Source of the DNA: Capitulum mitella
Taxonomy: Eukaryota; Arthropoda; Thecostraca; Pollicipedomorpha; Pollicipedidae
DNA length: 64,000 bases
Direction: 5' to 3'
Assembly (NCBI GenBank): GCA_030062745.1
Contig: CP099846.1
Span: forward strand, 8,553,432 to 8,617,431
Positions 45,234 to 56,467 of this stretch are shown here, piece by piece; position 1 is the first letter of the stretch, and each line of letters begins with the position of its first letter. Position numbers and translations under genes: made by a program. Under the pieces are notes generated by a model that saw only the letters and a program-made list of their open reading frames with translations, made no database searches and was not told the DNA's origin.

Positions 45234-46519
45234 ATGGGTCGAATTTACAAACGTAAAGGGGATGGTGACCGCCACGAAGAGGCCCTAAGGCTTGCTTTTA
45301 ATGAGGTGAAAAATGGAACATTGTCGCAGAGAAATATAACGTTCCCAAGAGTACTCTGGCTGACTAAATTCTGAGGGACAAGAAAACCGACGAAGGGTTT
45401 CAGTTACGGTCTTTCGCGAGTCGGCAGATCTTCCCACCCGAGATGGAGATGTTTCTTGCCGAGTACCTCGTTAAGTGCTCTGCTATGTTCTACGGACTTT
45501 TAACGAAGCAAACTAGAGCGCTAGCCTATCAGTATGCCGTCGCCAACAACCTCACAAGACCCGCCCGATGGGATGAGGACGAAGAAGCGGGCAAGGAGTG
45601 GCTCCTAGGATTTTTGAGACGCCACGAAAACCTCAGCATCCGGAAGCCAGGACCCACAAGCTTGGCACGGATGACAAGTTTTAACGCGGAAACTGTGAAA
45701 ACATTTCAGGAGAAGTTGTCAGACGTCCTTCAGCGCTTCAAATTCACATCCAGTACCATCTACAACGTTGACGAATGGTGCACTACAGTTCAAGAACCCT
45801 CCAAGCAAATCGCTCCGAAAGGTGCTCACCAAGTGGGACATGCCACGTCTAGGGAGCGGGGTGAACTGGTCACCTTCGTGGGCATCTGCTGTGCGAATGG
45901 CAGCGCACTACCACCCTGCTTCGTCTTCCCGCGTGTGAGGTTCGACGAGACGAGGATGATGACAGCAACATCTTCAGGCTCTCTGGGTCTTGTCGATCCC
46001 AGCGGATAGATGACCAGCAAGAACTTCTCCAAAGTTCTTGAACACATCGTGGCTAACGTGCGGTGTTCAAAGGAAAAGCCGATCCTGCTCATCATGGATA
46101 ACCATGTCTCTCATCTGTTAGTCGAAGCCATCAACTACGCAAAAGACAACGGCATTGTTCTTCTGACAATACCACCTCACACCTCAATGAGACTTCAGCC
46201 CCTCGATGTCGGCGTCTACGGGCCCTTCAAGACCTTCTACAACCAGGAGGTCTCCACTTGGATGGTGCAACACCCCGGTCGCCCTCTCACAATCTACGAT
46301 GTTCCGCAACTCGGCTGCAGGGCCTGGGACAGAGCCTCAACGCCCACAAACGTCAAATCCGACTTCCGAGGAACAGGCATTGAGCCATTCGATCCAAACA
46401 TTTTCAAAGAAGAGGACTTCATGATGTCTTTTGTTACGGACAGGCCCAAGGACGGAGCTGAGGCACAGGCAGTGACATCCTCCGAAGGCACCTCCTCCAG
46501 CCAGGCTCAGGGGGAGTGA
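45234..46519 (+). pseudogene. Pogo/Tigger-type transposase 2, broken by a frameshift and two stops
   Basis: The start is Met-Gly-Arg-Ile-Tyr at 45234. A psq-type helix-turn-helix (about 45270-45365) is broken by a frameshift near 45325 and by TAA at 45365. The CENP-B-type DNA-binding part (Leu-Ser-Ile-Arg-Lys-Pro near 45635) leads to a DDE_1 domain with all three acidic residues: Val-Asp-Glu near 45770, Met-Asp-Asn-His near 46095, and Gln-Pro-Leu-Asp near 46200, the last two separated by 35 residues. TAG at 46007 sits where family members have Trp in a Gly-Trp-Met motif, so a single G-to-A change explains it. The C-terminus is an acidic Ser/Gln-rich tail. Unlike transposase 1 it has no Cys-rich finger. 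Apart from these lesions the frame is well preserved, so decay is fairly recent. Confidence 0.9.
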
Positions 46520-46970
46520 CAACCTCAGCTCATGAGTCACAGGTGGCGCATAAGACAGGATACGACCTTTCCGGCATCTAAAAACGCATTGGCTTTCGAT
46601 TCTTTCGTTTTGAGAACTCGTCCCAGGCTTATTAATAAACAGTTTTTAAATATGAAGCATGAAGGCAAACGCGAAATCAGGATAAATATGGCGTAAAAGT
46701 TACATGTCAGTTAATCTGTGGCCGCCCGAACTTACCCCACCTTCTGCCCGATCTCACCTCACGGGTGGGGTAGGTTCGGTCAGTTGACATTGGGTGACTC
46801 TTGGGCTTCTACTGTCATCAAATTTCGATGTAGCTCTAATTTTTATGCTGTAGTATGTGCAGCACAGACCAGCTTATTTTCCACCACATGGAGACTTTCT
46901 AAAGACCTAACAGTTTTCAAACTATGCCCAGAATTTGAAAATTTGTCCGAACCATACCCACCCTCCCCTA

Positions 46971-47385
46971 CATGCACTATAATTCCTCTTCAAAACATAT
47001 TACCTACGTATTACCATCTGAGCTAGCTGGCCCGGGATCGGTCAACAGTAAAGATTTTGATCGAGCGCTTCGAGGGAAAATAATCGTAGAAGTGGTTGCA
47101 TGGCGCTTGAAATGCAATACTGATAAGTACTACTTACGATTTCAGCCGGAAAAACCTGAAGCACATTACTTCCCCCGAAACAGATTGCGTCGTCACTGGT
47201 ATGCTAACCGCCAGACGCTCGCGGAGGGATTTTTGACGTTTCTGCGTTAAATAGTTCGTTTACGTGAGATCTCGACGCTGATTGATCGTCGGTCGGACTC
47301 AAGGTTCAATCGAGGGTAATAAAAAAGGTTGGGGAAATAACTAATGCGATATAAGTTATCTTTAAAATAAAAAAGTTAGTCGTTG

Positions 47386-47432
<47 letters not shown>

Positions 47433-47619
47433 GATGATAATAATAGTAATAATAATAATAACAAACAACAATAATAATAAAAAGCAAAAATATTACGAAG
47501 ATGGAAAAGTGAAGTTGCAATTTGAAAAACGAAAAATGAAAATAAAAGATCTGAAAAGAAATCACGGAACAAAATTGGAAACTATTAGGAAGTGAAATAA
47601 AACAATAAATAAAAATTTA
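46971..47619. repeat. (TAA)n microsatellite in AT-rich DNA
   Basis: A perfect (TAA)n run covers 47388-47432, with imperfect ATA/AAT continuation to about 47480. The 46972-47250 open frame shows no domain. Poly-Asn and poly-Tyr/Ile frames are artefacts of the repeat. Confidence 0.85.
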
Positions 47620-47740
47620 CCCTAACCTAACATAGTAACCTAACCTGACCTAACCTTACCTAGTTTAGCCTAGCCTAACCTAACCTAACCTAACCTAACC
47701 TAACCTAACCTAGCCCAGCACAACCCAGCCTAGCAACCTA
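47620..47740 (-). repeat. Interstitial telomere-like (CCTAA/TTAGG)n array
   Basis: About seven perfect CCTAA units run through 47674-47712, flanked on both sides by degenerate units. TTAGG is the ancestral arthropod telomere repeat. The array is internal and short, so it marks either repaired breakage, a telomere-associated retroelement or a chance expansion, not a chromosome end. Confidence 0.85.
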
Positions 47741-48640
47741 ATGTAATCTAACGAGTATTAAATGTCATAATGTAATAATACTGATATCAGATATCCCAAC
47801 AATTATCTAATACAATAATATAACGGCGTAATAATTCAGCAGTTCCTCCAAGTTCAGTTTGTGGCAACAGAATAGAATTTTCATGTATATGACGTCATTA
47901 ATCGCTTGAAGATGCATGCAGGGTCTACACATCCTTGATCCTTGGCGGCACTACATTTTCCGCCGCGGAATAATGTTGTTCTCCGCCAGTCGACTACAGT
48001 ACGGTATTACTGAGTGGTACGTTATCGTTACGATTTTGTTGTTATTTTTTAGAAAATCAAGTAGTGGAAACTATGGTTAGAAACAAGATGATACATTCTT
48101 TAGATTGGTGGCAATTATACACAGGATTGTTCGCGATTTTGTCGGGCAGAAACGTACCTTTAGCCCCGGGATCAAAGCGGTTTAATGAAGAAAATCCACA
48201 CCACGCCGCACATCCGAAGATGAATAGACGTGCTACCCTTTGAGACTCCAAGGAGGATAGAGTGGAAGGTATCTGTTTGAAGAAAGGGGGAGAAGAGTAC
48301 GGGTTTTGAAGGCCAGGTAGATTATTAAGTTCATTACTTAAAGAACAGATGACGAAAGGCCTCTTGCCTCTACAGCCTAACAGAAGGTCTGTTTACAATT
48401 ACAACTCAACAACTCAGCAACCCCATTTACAGGTTAGCAAGTGCCCCATTCACAGGCAAGCCGGGAGCACCTTACATGTCCGTCACCGGTGCAGCCAAAG
48501 GGTGGGGTAGGGGACCCGGGCCCCCTCCCCCTCCCTAGGCACGCATTTTTAGTGAAAATCATTGTCATCGTCTTCCCAGCAGGCGGTTTTCGTATCATTT
48601 CAGTTCACACTGAGCTTTCCCCCTTTTAAGAAAATCGTGG
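47741..48640. other. Intergenic stretch
   Basis: AT-rich, then moderate composition. A CAGCCAAAGGG...CCCTCCCTAGGC patch near 48492-48540 resembles hAT-like ends but has no partner. No gene was recognised. Confidence 0.4.
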
Positions 48641-48968
48641 CTGTGCCCCAGTAATGTCAATAGTGCTTCTTTCACATCCGAGCAAAAAAGGCCTTCTGCT
48701 AGACACTGTAACAGGGCACTACTGACATGTAAGATGCTCTCGACTTGCCTATGAATGGGACCTTTACTGAATGGTAAACGGGACTCCCCGCTAATTTGTA
48801 AGGCCTCCTGCCGGCCTGTAAAGGGGCTCCCACTGACCTGTAGGAAGCACTTAGCTGGCCTGTGAGTGGATCCCCTGCTGGGCTGTAAATGATTCGCTGC
48901 GAATCTGTAAGGAAGTTCCTGCTTTCCTTTAGAAGGATTCCTTGCTGGCTCGTAAAAAGGTCCTGGCT
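48641..48968. repeat. Degenerate short tandem repeat of about 30 bp
   Basis: Loosely repeated units of the form CTGTAA-GGG-CTCC-CTGAC run up to the retrotransposon fragment. The same type of unit occurs at 56770-57060. Non-coding. Confidence 0.45.
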
Positions 48969-50210
48969 CAACACACCTGGCCCCGAAAGGATCGAGCTAC
49001 AGACGGTGGAGGCGTGGCCTGTGCTATCAGGTCCCACCTACGCCCAATCCGACAAGACCTGGAGCCCGACTTGGAGGTGCTGGTAATCAGATCAGATCAA
49101 ATCAGATCAGTGCAATTCAGAGTCAACAGCACCACATTCGTATTGGTGTGCTATCGACCGCATGACAGTGACAGGGACATCGCTCAACAGTCTGAACGTA
49201 TCGCTAAACTTCGAGCCACTGGCAGTCCCATTATTATAGCCGGGATTTTAACTTATCAGGGATATCAGTGGCAACGACCATGTCGCTCTTGTCCGGTCTA
49301 ACCGTGCCTTGCAATTTTAAGACGGCCTGAATACTCATGGTATGACCCAGTCAGCTCTTTTCCTCACGAGAGGTGACGTCATACCTGACCTAGTTTTATT
49401 TTGTGGCGGTGTCGTCGAAACGACTGTTAGCGATGGTACCTTTGATTATGACCACCGTGAAACCTTCCCTCGTTTTGATGTACGTGTACCTGTTGTGTAG
49501 AAAGTGTCCAGATCAAGAGCTTTTAATTATCGTGCTGCGGATTTTGATAGTCTTCGTGCCGCTCTTAGATGTTTGCCTTGGGGTGTTTATCTCACTTGGA
49601 CGTAGACGCCGCCTTAGAAATGTTCTACGATCTTGTAACTGCTGCTTTCGCGAACTACGTGCCCACTGTCTCCCGCTGCCGACAATTTCCCCCGTGGTTC
49701 GACAGGGACGTACAACGCGTTCTTAGGGACAAGAACACTGCACACCGTCTCGGAAAGTTTACACCTTCGCCAGAACATGACCAGGCATTCTCCAGAGCCA
49801 GATCCGACTTCAAACGCGTTGAAACACCAAATATCGTGAATATCTTTCGAGACTCGCTCACGATTCTTGCGGTAACCCCAAGCGTTTTTGGTCTTTCACC
49901 AAATCCCTTAAATCTTCCGTCACCCTCCGTCTACCCTCGTACACAGTGGCCAGACCCTTTCGAATGCTATTGACTATGCCAACCTTTTCAATGCAACGTT
50001 TAACGCCAGATTTTCAGACCCACGTGTGGACGCACTGCCGGATGCTCCTGTGTATCACTCACCAATCCCAGAAAACTTTTCCCCCTGGTAAGGTCGGAAT
50101 TTTGCTGTCCGGCATCGGCAAGCACAAGGCTTGCCGATGGCTTGGCTTGCGGACCGGACGAGCTGAGTGCCCGCATTCTGCACGATATGACGATATGCAT
50201 TCATACAGAT
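48969..50210 (+). pseudogene. Non-LTR retrotransposon fragment: endonuclease and start of reverse transcriptase
   Basis: Asp-Arg-x3-Gly-Gly-Gly-Val-Ala near 48985 and Val-Cys-Tyr-Arg-Pro near 49150 are typical of the apurinic-type endonuclease of CR1/Jockey/L2-group elements. A degenerate Asp-Leu-Asn-like motif follows near 49235. The linker with Pro-Pro-Trp-Phe and Arg-Asp-Lys-Asn is near 49690-49740. Gly-Pro-Asp-Glu-Leu and Ala-Arg-Ile-Leu, the opening of the reverse transcriptase, lie near 50150-50180. Several frameshifts and stops break the frame. A duplicated GGCTTGC block and an 11-bp-stem hairpin (50113-50139) interrupt the last motif. The element is 5' truncated. Confidence 0.8.
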
Positions 50211-50224
50211 ATGACCTTAACAAG

Positions 50225-51575
50225 CCCGAGAAGCAATACATGTTACACGTTTGTTTGTAAGAGCGCGTAGTGGACGTAAAAAAGTCGACATTCCTAAAAC
50301 AGTTCAAGAAGGTATTGCACAGGATGGGTATACGAATGAACAGGCTACGCTGGACGGCATTCATCTGAGCAAAAGGAATACTCCACAGCGCGAGGGTACG
50401 CGATGGACGCCGCGGCACAGCCAAGCCGAATGCTGGCAGCAGTTCAGGGCTGTCGAGGCTCGCGTTGTGAATATTGTACAGGAACATGAGGTCGTATTGC
50501 ACAAAGCGAGACTTTATATTGCGCACGTTAAAGTGGGCCAGAAGAGTGACGTAGTCCATGCTGTCGTCGAGAGATCTGTCCGAATTAACAGCCAGTCATA
50601 TGAGGAACTTGTGCTGTATCTTGTGCTATAACTTGTGCTCCAGTCGCTTCAGGTGGGTGACAGCAGCCCCAGCCCATACAATTCAGCCGTACTCGAGCGT
50701 GGAGCGAACACGGGCATAAAAAGCACATAGCATAGCCATGTGATCAAGACGGGCTCTGATATGACGCCTGGATAACTGCATACTGCGAATGATAAGGTCA
50801 AGCATGCGATTCGCCTTGGCTATGGTTGAGTCAATGTGGTGAGCAAAAGTGAGCTTTGTGTCTAGTAGGACACCCAGCGTGCGACGCTCAAGAGCGGTCT
50901 CGCTCAGCGTATATGTGGCTAGGATTGGAGATTTGCACAGTGACGAGGATATTACGTGTCATTTTGTAGGATACAATTTTAGGTGTCATGTACGCAACCA
51001 AGATTAAAGACTTTTAATGTCGGCCTGAAGGACGTCAACGTCAGCGGGAGACGAAATGCGGTGGTATAACTTGACGTCGTCGAAAAACATGACAAACAGT
51101 TCGTCTGGATGAGGGCAGAAAAGTCGGAGGTGAAGCAGATGAAAAGGAGTGGGCCACATACGCTACCTTCGGGAACACCCCGGATTTGACTGGGATCCAG
51201 TCAGAAACTTGCGGTTGAGGACGACTCGTTGCCTGCGGTTGGTCAAGTAAGACTCAGTCCATGAGTGTGTACGTCGTCTGACGTTAAAAGGTGTTTTGAG
51301 CTCGTGAAGAAGTAGCCGTGATTTGCGGTTCGAAATGCCGAGGAGAAATCAGTGTAAATGGAATCGGTCTGTACACCCTCATGGATCGAGCCCCAGCTAT
51401 GTTTGAGGAAAACTGTTAGGTTGGATACACAGGGACGTTTTGGTAGGAAACCGTGCTGGTTTGGCGGGAGTGACGGTAAGCAGTGTTCCAGAAGAGAGTC
51501 GCAAACTACTTTTTCCGAAATTTTGGAGCAAAGAGGGAAGAGAGGTATGATTAGTTATTAATTAGATTAGATATT
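50225..51575 (-). pseudogene. Non-LTR retrotransposon fragment: rest of reverse transcriptase, opposite orientation
   Basis: Read on the minus strand from 51575: Ser-Leu-Cys-Ser-Lys-Ile, Gly-Phe-Leu-Pro, Tyr-Thr-Asp-Phe-Ser-Ser-Ala-Phe (motif A), Gly-Val-Pro-Glu-Gly-Ser-Val-x-Gly-Pro-Leu-Leu-Phe near 51180, Phe-Phe-Asp-Asp-Val-Lys near 51085 (catalytic pair), Leu-Glu-Tyr-Gly near 50690, then the C-terminal Arg-x-Pro-x-Leu-x-Asn-x-Phe block near 50310. Frameshifts and stops abound. It begins roughly where the plus-strand fragment leaves off, with about 50 residues missing, so the two may be halves of one copy with the 3' half inverted. Confidence 0.82.
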
Positions 51576-52611
51576 AAGGTATGATTATTAACGATCGTAT
51601 TAACGTTTATTTAATGCTCCTGTTGTCTCGTATACTATATATACTGTGACTCTTACTGTGAATCGTATTCTGACTCCTGCTTTTAATGTATGACTGCACA
51701 AGTAATTGGGCGAATGTGCCTGTTGATGTCTATAATAATAATAATAATATAATATAACATAATATACTCAGCCCCATACTCTTAATCAGTTAACTACGTA
51801 GGTGTGATGTTTGTAGGTGCACTATCTTCGTTATTCGTACTATCGTTCTGTTACGAAGTTAATTGGAATACTGGTTCCATCAAGACTTCAGAAAGACACG
51901 ATGAAAAAGATGAAAAAGTCATCGCCTCCTAATTCGACTGACTGCATTCTTCTTCACAGTCGTGCACATATTACACCCACCATCTTAGCGAAAAAAATTA
52001 ACTTTACAACTATGGCGCCTATGGCGCCATATGACACATATGGCTACGGCCGGGGGTGCAGTTTTGAGAAAGTGATTGGGAGGGGGGCGGGCCGATAGCC
52101 CAACAAGTTTACTTACCCCAAATATGGATTTCTCGGAGGATTTAACACACTTTATTTTGGCAATCAAAAATTTTAAGTTTTTTGCCACTATTTATCAAAC
52201 ACATATTACATATATCACCATGTAGGTACGCATATGTATACAGGTATAAATGCATACATATATTCTTTTATTTCTGTCTCCTACAATTTGTGCCAGTTAG
52301 TTTACTCTCGCGATGAAGTATGATCTCGAAACGTTAGACTTCAGGACATTGACGAATATATGAGCGGTGTTGTACGAAAAAAAATTACCCTAAATGTCAC
52401 TGCGGAGACAAAAGCTAGAATCCTCGAGCAATGTATCGAAAAGCTTATCAGTGTAGAATTAGCGGTCGTTTTCTACATTATTATCGAGGTTTATGCCTTT
52501 TGTCTTCACAATATCGTTTAGGGTAAAAATTGTTCGTATTAAAACACTCATATAGTCGTCGATATCTTAATGTCTTACGTTTCCAGATTACATTTAGTGA
52601 TTTTTACATAT
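51576..52611. other. Non-genic AT-rich stretch
   Basis: A short (TAA)n tract lies at about 51733-51750. A short overlapping dyad of GGCGCC lies at about 52013-52035. No gene was recognised. Confidence 0.4.
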
Positions 52612-52620
52612 AGGTAGATA

Positions 52621-52954
52621 GATGCTAGCTTAGTTGCTAGCTCAGTAGTTAGGGCGTTGGTCTCTCCGCCCTGGCAAGATGGATTCGGGTCGCTTCGGCG
52701 CTCGATATTTGGCCTGCGGATCAGCTGGCAACTGGCCAACAGAGTTTCAATCTGACTACCACGCGGTCTTGTCGCACCCATGGCGGCAGGTTAAACTTTC
52801 GTCACAAAATCAGCCGTTACCAGGAATTGCGCGATCGAGTGCAGGGGCTGGGGCCTATGCAACAAACTCTTCTTAAGACGGGCTCTCATCCCTAGCACTG
52901 CCCTATCAAGTCACTCGGATCAGATTTATGAAGGGAAAATAAATAAAAAAAAAC
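52621..52954 (+). mobile_element. tRNA-derived SINE with poly(A)-type tail
   Basis: A tRNA-like head carries an A-box (TAGCTCAGTAGTTAG at 52638-52652) and a B-box (GGATTCGGGTC at 52681-52691), the internal RNA polymerase III promoter. A tRNA-unrelated body and an A-rich AAATAAATAAAAAAAAA tail follow. Exact 9-bp target duplications AGGTAGATA lie at 52612-52620 and 52955-52963. It has no coding capacity and would be mobilised by a LINE. The head is not a functional tRNA, because it has no continuous acceptor stem. Confidence 0.85.
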
Positions 52955-52963
52955 AGGTAGATA

Positions 52964-55079
52964 ATCAATGAGACAGATATATCTACGATATGTATGCACA
53001 TTTGCACTATCACTCTTTTGTATCAAATGCAGGACTCTTGCTTTTATTTTTTATTCCAACAGCCTTTTTACATGCAACCGTGATTTAAGATTTGTTTTCG
53101 ACAACAAAAAAAAAGTTGGTCAGGCCCAGAGAAACATTGGTAAGACTTAAACCAATACTGGTAGGCCCCTAGCACCGCCAGGCCTAAAGAGACCAACACC
53201 CTTAAGCAGTGTTCTCGTTTCACCACAAAATCTGTCACAATCTGCCACTTTTCTGGATGGTTCCAAGCACTAAATGCTTCGTTCTATGCTTTCTGCCTAT
53301 CTCTTATCTATTGCGACATTTCTTTCGTTATTAATGCGTTCTCCTCTTTTCAAAGAGGCAGAAAATATTGGGGGCCAGATCAACATGGGGAAAGGCCAGC
53401 ATTAAAGAACACAGATCAACACACCTCGCATCGACGTTGCATGGAAGGCATGGACTTCAAAATGGCATTTGCATCACCACGAATTTGGGATAAGTCCCGC
53501 CCATGGTGTCACCGACCGGTGACAGACCACCAGACCACCAAGAGCAAGCCAATGGGGAGTAGCGCAACTTTTTGGAACGGAAACCATTTCAAAGAATGCA
53601 ATAAGCGACGCCTCAAGGCGGGGCGTAGGAGAGCAACGAAAAGTGCGCGGAACCATTCGTCCGGAGTCGCCAACCTCGAAGAGGCCGCCGATCTCAAGCA
53701 GGGGCGTCATCTATTTAGAATGAGGCCAGTGGTTAACGTACACATCTACGGATTTGAAGGAACATATATCAACGCATTTTTGTGCTTGGTTACATGTATG
53801 TGGACATGAACGGTGCTAAAGAACTACATGACGTGAGGCCCTTTTTTACTCGTATCCCTGTGACAATTTGACGTTCGATTCCGAACTTTTTGACGTAATT
53901 TTTTTCTACTGCTTCGTTAGCTCACACTGATTCGAAACATCTGGGTCACATCTGATTTTTCCCATAAAGCCTGTCCCCATGGCTGCACTTAGCTTCCCCA
54001 GGATGCTAGCGGGTAGGCAGTGTCAAACCAAACAGCGGATGTAGCTGGTAACCGACCATAATGCCTCTTCAGCAACAACCTCAGAACACCTGTCAGCCCA
54101 GTGTTCGTAAACCTCACAATGCTTTCGACAAAGACTTATAGAATCCGACCTTCCGAAGTTCCGGCGACACTCTCTCCCGCGAGCAATACCAGCGCTGCCT
54201 CGGAAAGCGGGCAAAGGAAAGACGGAAGCGAAGAAACAACGCTGTTTCTTCAAATGGATTATTAATTCATTTGAATTGCTAGTTCACGTTACTACTAGTC
54301 CACTTGAATTACTAAGTTTCACCGCGTTCTTACTGAGGGGAGGTGCCCACGGTTCCTCGGGTCAGCGATATTAGACAGGTAGCAGAAACATTATGCTCGA
54401 CATGAGTTTTGAATAATGTGTCTGAGAGCGGCCTGCATCAGCTGAAGCTTGGCCGGCCGCCGTCAGCTTGCACGCCCGGCCCCTTCCATGTATACGCTAG
54501 TCGCGCTAGCCGATATTCCCCTGTCTTGGTTTCTCCATCAATCTGAGCCGATTTCAAAATCCAATCACAGTGCCTTCCGAAAATAGCGAGGCTACAGCCT
54601 AGCAAAGAAATTGCCACTGTTCTTTTCCAGTTACTGTCATAGGCCTCGTGTTAAAACCCCCGGGCACTAGGGGTCCAAACCCGCCCAAACCCCAAGGATC
54701 TCCCGCTTCACTGGCTAGGATGCTTCAAGCTTAGCTGGCGAAGATTCAGCTCGCCTCCCCCTTCCTCCCTCAAAGCCACTAAGGCTAAGGTCAAAATTTG
54801 TGGTCTTTTAAAAACACGAAAAACATAAAGGCGGGTGCATTTGCATTTGTTTTTGGCGATGTACGCGGTAATTTGGACTAAAGTGCGCTTCGTCCGCGTG
54901 GCGACACGGCGACTAGCGGGACGCCTGCGTAACGGTCAAGGCCACTTATTTGAGTTAATCACGAACGAAAAAATGCAGTTCCTCATTGCTCCGAACAACC
55001 TGATTCAACACCCCGACCGTCCCCCTCTCCCCCCCCCCGAAGCTGCGCCGTCGTCTCCACTCACCCATAGTTGGCACTA
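52964..55079. other. Non-genic stretch
   Basis: A 122-codon open frame at 53441-53809 has an equally long antisense frame and no domain. A C-run lies at about 55020-55040. Nothing else was recognised. Confidence 0.4.
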
Positions 55080-55763
55080 AACCATACTGCATTATTTCCG
55101 GAAGGGAATGTGACGCTGCCGTCGTCGGTGTTCTGATTGGTCGCCGATTGGCGCCACAGCGGGCCCGTCTCTGTGGGGGATTCGTGGGTTACAAGCTGCG
55201 CGACCGCCGTTCTATACAGGGGCATGTAATTTGTTAAGGGCATGGAAGTCTGTGAGGGGCTCATAATTTGCTGGAGGTGGGAGGGGGGCGCCTGATCCGC
55301 AAGAAACGCCTGCCTCGTATGACGTGCCTAATCTGCAAGGGGCGCCATCATTGAAGGGCGCTTTATCTGCACTGGGACTGGGGCGGGGGCAGCTGGCCTA
55401 TGTGAGACGCCAAGTGTACGCGAGTCTGTTGTCTAAACGGGGCGCCTGGTCTGTGTGACGCATCGAATCGGTGAAGGGCACCTGATGATGAAAATTTAGG
55501 GGTTTAGGGCCTGCCGACGGCATTATCACAACGGTGCCCAAAGAGGGACGCGTGACCCGTGAGGTGGACGCCTTTTAAGCCGAGTCCTTGAAGAGCGACT
55601 GATCCGCTCGTGGTTGAAGGCGCCTGACTTGCGTGGGGCACCGGGCATATGTGGGGTATTCGGTCATTCGGGACGCCTGGTTTGTAAGGGGCGCCGTGTA
55701 TGTAAGGGACACCTGACGGTGGTGATTCGAACCTCAGGTGAGCTCCGAATGCATGGTCATATG
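55080..55763. repeat. Degenerate minisatellite, GCGCCTGATCTG-type units of about 25-30 bp
   Basis: Loosely repeated GGGGCGCCTGAT-CTG(T/C)AAG units. The same type resumes after the nested elements at 59843-59860 and 60128-60480. The elements at 55764, 59861 and 60488 therefore all inserted into one pre-existing array. Confidence 0.6.
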
Positions 55764-56467
55764 CAGCGACGGCGGAAAAGGGGGGGGGCAGGAGGGGCGG
55801 TCGCCCCCCCAGCCGTCAGGCTGGCGGGGCAAAACTATGTTTTTGCCCCCCCCCCAGAAATTTCCGTCACTGCAGCAAGCAAAATCGTAGAAAAATCAAC
55901 CTTACGCTATTAAAGAAAAACGAAAAAAACATTGTGGGAGTATCGGCGACAGACAATAACAATCTTTGCGAAATTTAGTACAAATCCGAAGGTTTTTTCA
56001 GACATGGTGGTCATTAAATTTGATGGTTCTCGGCGCCTATAGATATAGACGGGATACACTGTTTTATCTATGTCCCTTCTGTATCTATGCTCGGCGCCCA
56101 TTACAAGACGCGACGATTCTGGCGATGATTTCAGGAGTAATCAGCACAAGTCTGCGTGTCAGCCTTGTATACCAAACGTGGCGTCCATAGGGAGAAATAT
56201 AACCGTTTTTGTGAACATTAGTATAAATGCGTAGGAACAGGGGAAGGGCGGAGGGCGGGGCCATGAATCCTGATTTTTTGGAAATTCAACATTAGCCCCA
56301 TGGGGAAAATTATATCATGTTTCTTATATGCTTCCCTTATGTGATTTTAGCGTCACTCGGCCTGATGTATCTTGAGATTCTTTTTTTGTATACCATGCCT
56401 AGTAGTGTTGGACATGGAACTGATTGCTAATCCCTTGGGCACTCTGGCAAGATGCTTTCGTCCATTA

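Larger units (their letters stand above)
43570..46968 (+). mobile_element. Pogo/Tigger-type DNA transposon 2, complete end to end
   Basis: The 3399-bp element is bounded by perfect 24-bp inverted repeats starting GGGGAGGGTGGGTATGGT, with TA duplicated at 43568-43569 and 46969-46970. Subterminal GGTTCGG/CCGAAC repeats occur near 43605, 43967, 46728 and 46770. The terminal repeats share GGGGAG-GTGGG with element 1, but the internal repeats differ, so these are two related families. A 231-bp hAT-like MITE sits inside, just upstream of the transposase frame. Its gene carries at least three disabling lesions. Confidence 0.93.

Noticed and set aside
47620-47740. A chromosome end
   Set aside because: The telomere-like array is short and internal, with many kilobases of ordinary sequence on both sides.
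52629-52700. A functional tRNA gene
   Set aside because: The A- and B-boxes are present but there is no acceptor-stem pairing. The sequence continues into a SINE body with an A-rich tail and target duplications.
53441-53809. 122-codon open frame
   Set aside because: An equally open antisense frame, no domain and no splice or promoter context.
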